Origin: Synergistales bacterium
GTDB taxonomy: Bacteria > Synergistota > Synergistia > Synergistales > Aminobacteriaceae
Reading direction: 5' to 3'
NCBI GenBank assembly: GCA_025997935.1
Contig: BNVG01000002.1
Coordinates: 1 to 43,660 of the forward strand
DNA: 43,660 bases
The number at the start of each line of letters is the position of its first letter. Positions within the stretch are counted from its first letter, which is position 1. Positions 40,995 through 43,660 of the stretch are shown here, piece after piece. A program made the position numbers and the translations under genes. The notes beneath the pieces were generated by a model, which was not told the origin of the DNA, searched no databases, and saw nothing but the letters and a program-made list of their open reading frames with translations.

Positions 40995-41963
40995 TTACGC
41001 GGCCGTCACAGGCTGAGAAAGCGCCTCGATTTGAGCCTTTGCGATGTTGATGGCGTCTGGATGGCGCATAACCAATATGTCAATCCCCGCCTGAAGTAGC
41101 GATGTGGCCGTTATGGTCTCCCACAGGACGCCGCGCTCCGCTTCACTGCCCCATTTTGGGAAATCCGCCTCGTGGGCTTGGGCCTCTTTGGCTTTCCACG
41201 CTTCGTTACCTATGAAGCCTATTACGGGCATGGCAAGCATCTTGTCGCCCTGGAGCGAACCGATACGCCCGCGCTCCATGACGGAGTAAGAATACTCAAG
41301 TCCGTAGCCGAGGCCGCCTATAGACGGGTCGATGACGACGCGGTTCATCGGCATGTTCATCTCGCTTATCATGATGTTTATCTGCTTGCATATATTGATG
41401 TCGAGGGGGGAGCTGGATATCAGGGTGTGCTTATGCACCATGCAGGCGGCGGTAACGGTGGCGTAGTTCTCCTGACCGGCCAACCCAAGCAGCAGGTTTT
41501 CTCCAGCGAACGCCTCGGCGACCTTGGAGATAACGCCCTTGTCTATCTCGTCGACGCCGCACCCCTGCACCGCGACGGGACACGGAACGGCTTTCAGAAC
41601 GGAGCGCACAGTCTCGACGCACTCATCCGCGCTACGTCCGCCGTTGTCCGGGTCGGCGGAGAGCAGTTTTATGTAGACCATATCAGCGCCGCTGTCGACG
41701 GCCTTTTTAGCCCAGGCGGCCGGGTCGCTCAGGACGCCGCCCCAGGCTTTCTTCAACTCGTCGGGCCATGTCGTAGGCTCGACGTCCAATATCTCGGCGG
41801 CTATCACCGAGCGGTGCGGGTCAGCGCCCTCGTAGTTCTGAAAGGGCAGGGAGTTCTGCCCCCCTATTGTCAGCGTGTAACCCCTCGTGCCTCCGTTTTC
41901 CTGAGTGGCCCCAAGAACGACGGTGGAAATTGAGCCTGAGCTTTTCTCGGTTAAATACGGCAT
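40995..41963 (-). CDS. acsD: Corrinoid iron-sulfur protein, small subunit (CODH/ACS delta)
   Basis: This 322-residue AcsD/CdhD-like TIM-barrel protein has SISTVVLGATQENGGTRGYT, GGQNSLPFQNYEG, HRSVIAAEILD, DINICKQINIMI and VIDPSIGGLGYGLEYSYSVM. With AcsC (large subunit, not found in the window) it binds the corrinoid that carries the methyl group to AcsB. It lies two bases after the cooC stop. Confidence 0.94.
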   Translation of the reverse strand: MPYLTEKSSGSISTVVLGATQENGGTRGYTLTIGGQNSLPFQNYEGADPHRSVIAAEILDVEPTTWPDELKKAWGGVLSDPAAWAKKAVDSGADMVYIKLLSADPDNGGRSADECVETVRSVLKAVPCPVAVQGCGVDEIDKGVISKVAEAFAGENLLLGLAGQENYATVTAACMVHKHTLISSSPLDINICKQINIMISEMNMPMNRVVIDPSIGGLGYGLEYSYSVMERGRIGSLQGDKMLAMPVIGFIGNEAWKAKEAQAHEADFPKWGSEAERGVLWETITATSLLQAGIDILVMRHPDAINIAKAQIEALSQPVTAA

Positions 41964-41965
41964 TA

Positions 41966-42733
41966 TTAGTTTCCCCCCAAGGTTTCGTTTAATATCTTTG
42001 TCGTGGCGACCACGCTTGGCGCGTCGCTTGGAAGTTCGTAAAGCGCGCGGCCCGCGAGTTCGTACTTAGTTATAGTTTCATCGTTAGGAACCACGCCCGC
42101 CAAGGGCAGACCGACCAGCTTCAGTTCGTCCCCCAGCGTTTCGATGTCGCCCTCCTGAGCGCGCGTCAGGACGAAATAGATGTTCTTCACCGGAACGCCG
42201 AGGTCTTTCGTCAGGACTTTTATCCGGGCGGCGCTCCGCACTGAACGGCGGGAAGTGTCGCTCAGGATAAAAAGCGCGTCGAGATGTTCCGTCGTCGTGC
42301 CGCGGCTTATGTGCTCCATGCCGGCCTCGTTGTCCATAACCACGGTCTGATAATTTTTCTCGAGTTTGGTGAGGTGTTTTTTCAGGACGTTGTTCGGAAA
42401 GCAGTAGCACCCCGGCCCCTGAGGCCCGCCCATCGCCAAAAGGTCGAAATTCTTGGTCTCGGTGAGCGCGGAGCTTAGTTTATAGCTGATAAACTCGTCC
42501 TGGCTCATGCTGACCGGAATACCGTCTATCTCCTTGGTCAGAGATATAATCTCCGATATTGTCTCCTCTATCTCCCCGACGCCGAGCGCCTCCGAGAGGT
42601 TGGAGTTAGGGTCGGCGTCGACGGCCAAGATAGGCGTCCTCTTGTTTTCGATGAGCCATCGAATCAGGAGCGAGCAAAACGAGGTTTTTCCGACGCCGCC
42701 CTTTCCGGCGACCGCTATGGTAAATGTTGCCAT
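41966..42733 (-). CDS. cooC: CooC/AcsF-type nickel-insertion ATPase
   Basis: This 255-residue MinD-type ATPase has deviant Walker A AGKGGVGKTS, LAVDADPNSNLSEALG (switch I region) and the C-x-C metal-binding motif in GPGCYCFPNN (about residues 111-113). Such proteins insert nickel into the C-cluster of CODH or the A-cluster of ACS; sequence alone does not separate the two tasks. Ribosome-binding site GGAGGAG precedes the ATG; the gene begins directly after acsV. Confidence 0.93.
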   Translation of the reverse strand: MATFTIAVAGKGGVGKTSFCSLLIRWLIENKRTPILAVDADPNSNLSEALGVGEIEETISEIISLTKEIDGIPVSMSQDEFISYKLSSALTETKNFDLLAMGGPQGPGCYCFPNNVLKKHLTKLEKNYQTVVMDNEAGMEHISRGTTTEHLDALFILSDTSRRSVRSAARIKVLTKDLGVPVKNIYFVLTRAQEGDIETLGDELKLVGLPLAGVVPNDETITKYELAGRALYELPSDAPSVVATTKILNETLGGN

Positions 42734-42734
42734 T

Positions 42735-43660
42735 TTATACTCCTCCGAAAAAATCCAATTCCGTATGCGGTAAAAAAGAGGCCAATGTAAACTCCTCCAT
42801 AAACTGATTTCCTACGCTTAATTCTAAGTTTATTATCGCGCCGCTCGTGGCCTCCGGGGTGACAGTTCGGTCGTTCAATACCCGCAGAGCGCCGGCTAAG
42901 GACGTATTGCCTTCGTAGCTGAACGATTCGGCGCTCAGGGGCGGAAGCATTCCGATACTCGTCGCCCCGCCGATATTGAGGCTTCGTCCGAATCCTCCTG
43001 AGACAAAAATATGGTTTATGTCTTGGAGCTTCATCTCCATATTGTTGACCAACACCCTCATCCCGGCGTAAATAGCGGCTTTCGCTCTGATGAGGTTCAA
43101 AACGTCGTCCTGGGTCATCGCCACGCCGGGCGCTATCCAAAACTCTTTTTCCTCGGTCGTGAATCTGCCTGAACGGTCGATTACGCCCTTTTGAAGCAAA
43201 GCCGACAGAAGCGATATAAGCCCTGAACCGCAGAGCGACTTCGCTTCCGCGCCGGAACCGCCTATGACATCGTATGTAATTTGCCCATTTTCATAGCGCA
43301 CGTCGTCTATGGCTCCCTGAACGGCGCGAGACCCGTGGCTTATCCCCGAACCCTCGAACGCCGGCCCCGCCGAACAGGAACAGGCCATCATAAACCCCTT
43401 GCCAGCCAACACCATCTCTCCGTTGGTGCCGACGTCCACAAACAGATTGAGACCCGGGCGCGACGCCAAATCCAGTGCTATAACTCCGGCCGTGATGTCG
43501 CCGCCGACATAAGAAGAAACAGCCGGCAATATGACGACGCGGCCGTGCGGCAGTATCGGCAAATCAAGCTCGCGGGGCGACAGAGTAGGAAATTCACAAG
43601 CGACAGGGACGTAAGGCTCGCGTCTCAGATAATCGGTAGGCAGGTTCAAGAAAAAGTGCG
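42735..43660 (-). CDS. acsV: AcsV/RACo-like reductive activator of the corrinoid protein (partial, runs off right edge)
   Basis: The frame is open at the right edge (it reads HFFLNLPTDYLRREPYVPVA at the first complete codons), so the 305-residue TTG-initiated version is only the C-terminal part. The visible section is the DUF4445/ASKHA ATPase domain: LFVDVGTNGEMVLAGKG, CSCSAGPAFEGSGISHGSR, LCGSGLISLLSALLQKGVID and VSGGFGRSLNI. RACo-type proteins normally have an N-terminal [2Fe-2S] ferredoxin domain, which would lie outside the window, and rescue inactive Co(II) corrinoid by ATP-driven reduction. Its position ahead of cooC-acsD-acsE supports the assignment. Confidence 0.88.
   Translation of the reverse strand, partial: HFFLNLPTDYLRREPYVPVACEFPTLSPRELDLPILPHGRVVILPAVSSYVGGDITAGVIALDLASRPGLNLFVDVGTNGEMVLAGKGFMMACSCSAGPAFEGSGISHGSRAVQGAIDDVRYENGQITYDVIGGSGAEAKSLCGSGLISLLSALLQKGVIDRSGRFTTEEKEFWIAPGVAMTQDDVLNLIRAKAAIYAGMRVLVNNMEMKLQDINHIFVSGGFGRSLNIGGATSIGMLPPLSAESFSYEGNTSLAGALRVLNDRTVTPEATSGAIINLELSVGNQFMEEFTLASFLPHTELDFFGGV

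Noticed and set aside
1..43660. CRISPR arrays, tRNA/rRNA genes, complete insertion sequences, phage modules
   Set aside because: No regularly spaced repeats, no tRNA cloverleaf or rRNA sequence, and no intact transposase or phage structural gene was recognised on reading both strands; absence without a search is not proof.

Overview
The window looks like a chromosome segment from a strictly anaerobic, Gram-negative-type bacterium. It carries CO dehydrogenase/acetyl-CoA synthase genes, a double-cubane-cluster reductase with its activator, a ferredoxin-nitroreductase and B12-dependent methylmalonyl-CoA mutase. LpxK and an LpxB-like glycosyltransferase domain imply lipid A synthesis. The LpxK/LpxB-like fusion, together with peptide import under an IclR-type regulator and methylmalonyl-CoA mutase, suggests a Synergistota-like lineage, possibly gut-associated. 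That placement is inference from gene content; no rRNA gene or taxonomic marker is present.

Layout. (1) 1-665: start of a type-1 ABC exporter gene on the minus strand, running off the left edge. (2) About 650-3300: a mosaic accessory segment with a YhcG-type PDDEXK nuclease gene, stubs of an ISAzo13-type transposase and a HerA-like ATPase, an intact YefM/YoeB toxin-antitoxin pair, a roughly 200-bp direct repeat and a 112-bp duplicated piece of the neighbouring nitroreductase gene. (3) 3302-4823: ferredoxin-nitroreductase (minus) and DinB-like protein (plus), divergent. (4) 4885-7853: a BtuFDC-type corrinoid importer and a small cysteine-rich protein. (5) 7870-13926: promoter, cobalamin riboswitch with a probable terminator, then mutA-mutB-meaB and a DNA glycosylase. 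(6) 21660-13892 (minus): promoter, iclR, M20 peptidase and dppABCDF, apparently one operon.

(7) 21792-22770: decaying toxin-antitoxin loci, namely a truncated PIN toxin, an orphan Phd antitoxin, a YoeB-like toxin with an in-frame stop and truncation, its intact antitoxin, and a set of inverted repeats. (8) 34563-22957 (minus): nine tightly packed genes, yerC-like, ppk1, CHAD, hflK, hflC, MsbA-like exporter, lpxK fusion, double-cubane reductase and its activator. (9) 34759-35940 (plus): HemW-like radical SAM protein, ending at a strong hairpin that probably terminates both sides. (10) 43660-36041 (minus): Wood-Ljungdahl carbonyl-branch operon acsV(partial)-cooC-acsD-acsE-cooS-acsB.

Corrinoid chemistry links much of the window: corrinoid import feeds the mutase (B12-sensed by riboswitch, protected by MeaB) and the corrinoid iron-sulfur protein that passes methyl groups to acetyl-CoA synthase. 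Peptide import and peptidase supply amino acids, whose fermentation would be expected to generate propionyl-/succinyl-CoA and acetyl-CoA. The most unusual material is the rearranged segment at 650-3640 and the broken toxin-antitoxin cluster at 21.8-22.8 kb. I found no CRISPR array, tRNA, rRNA or complete insertion sequence.
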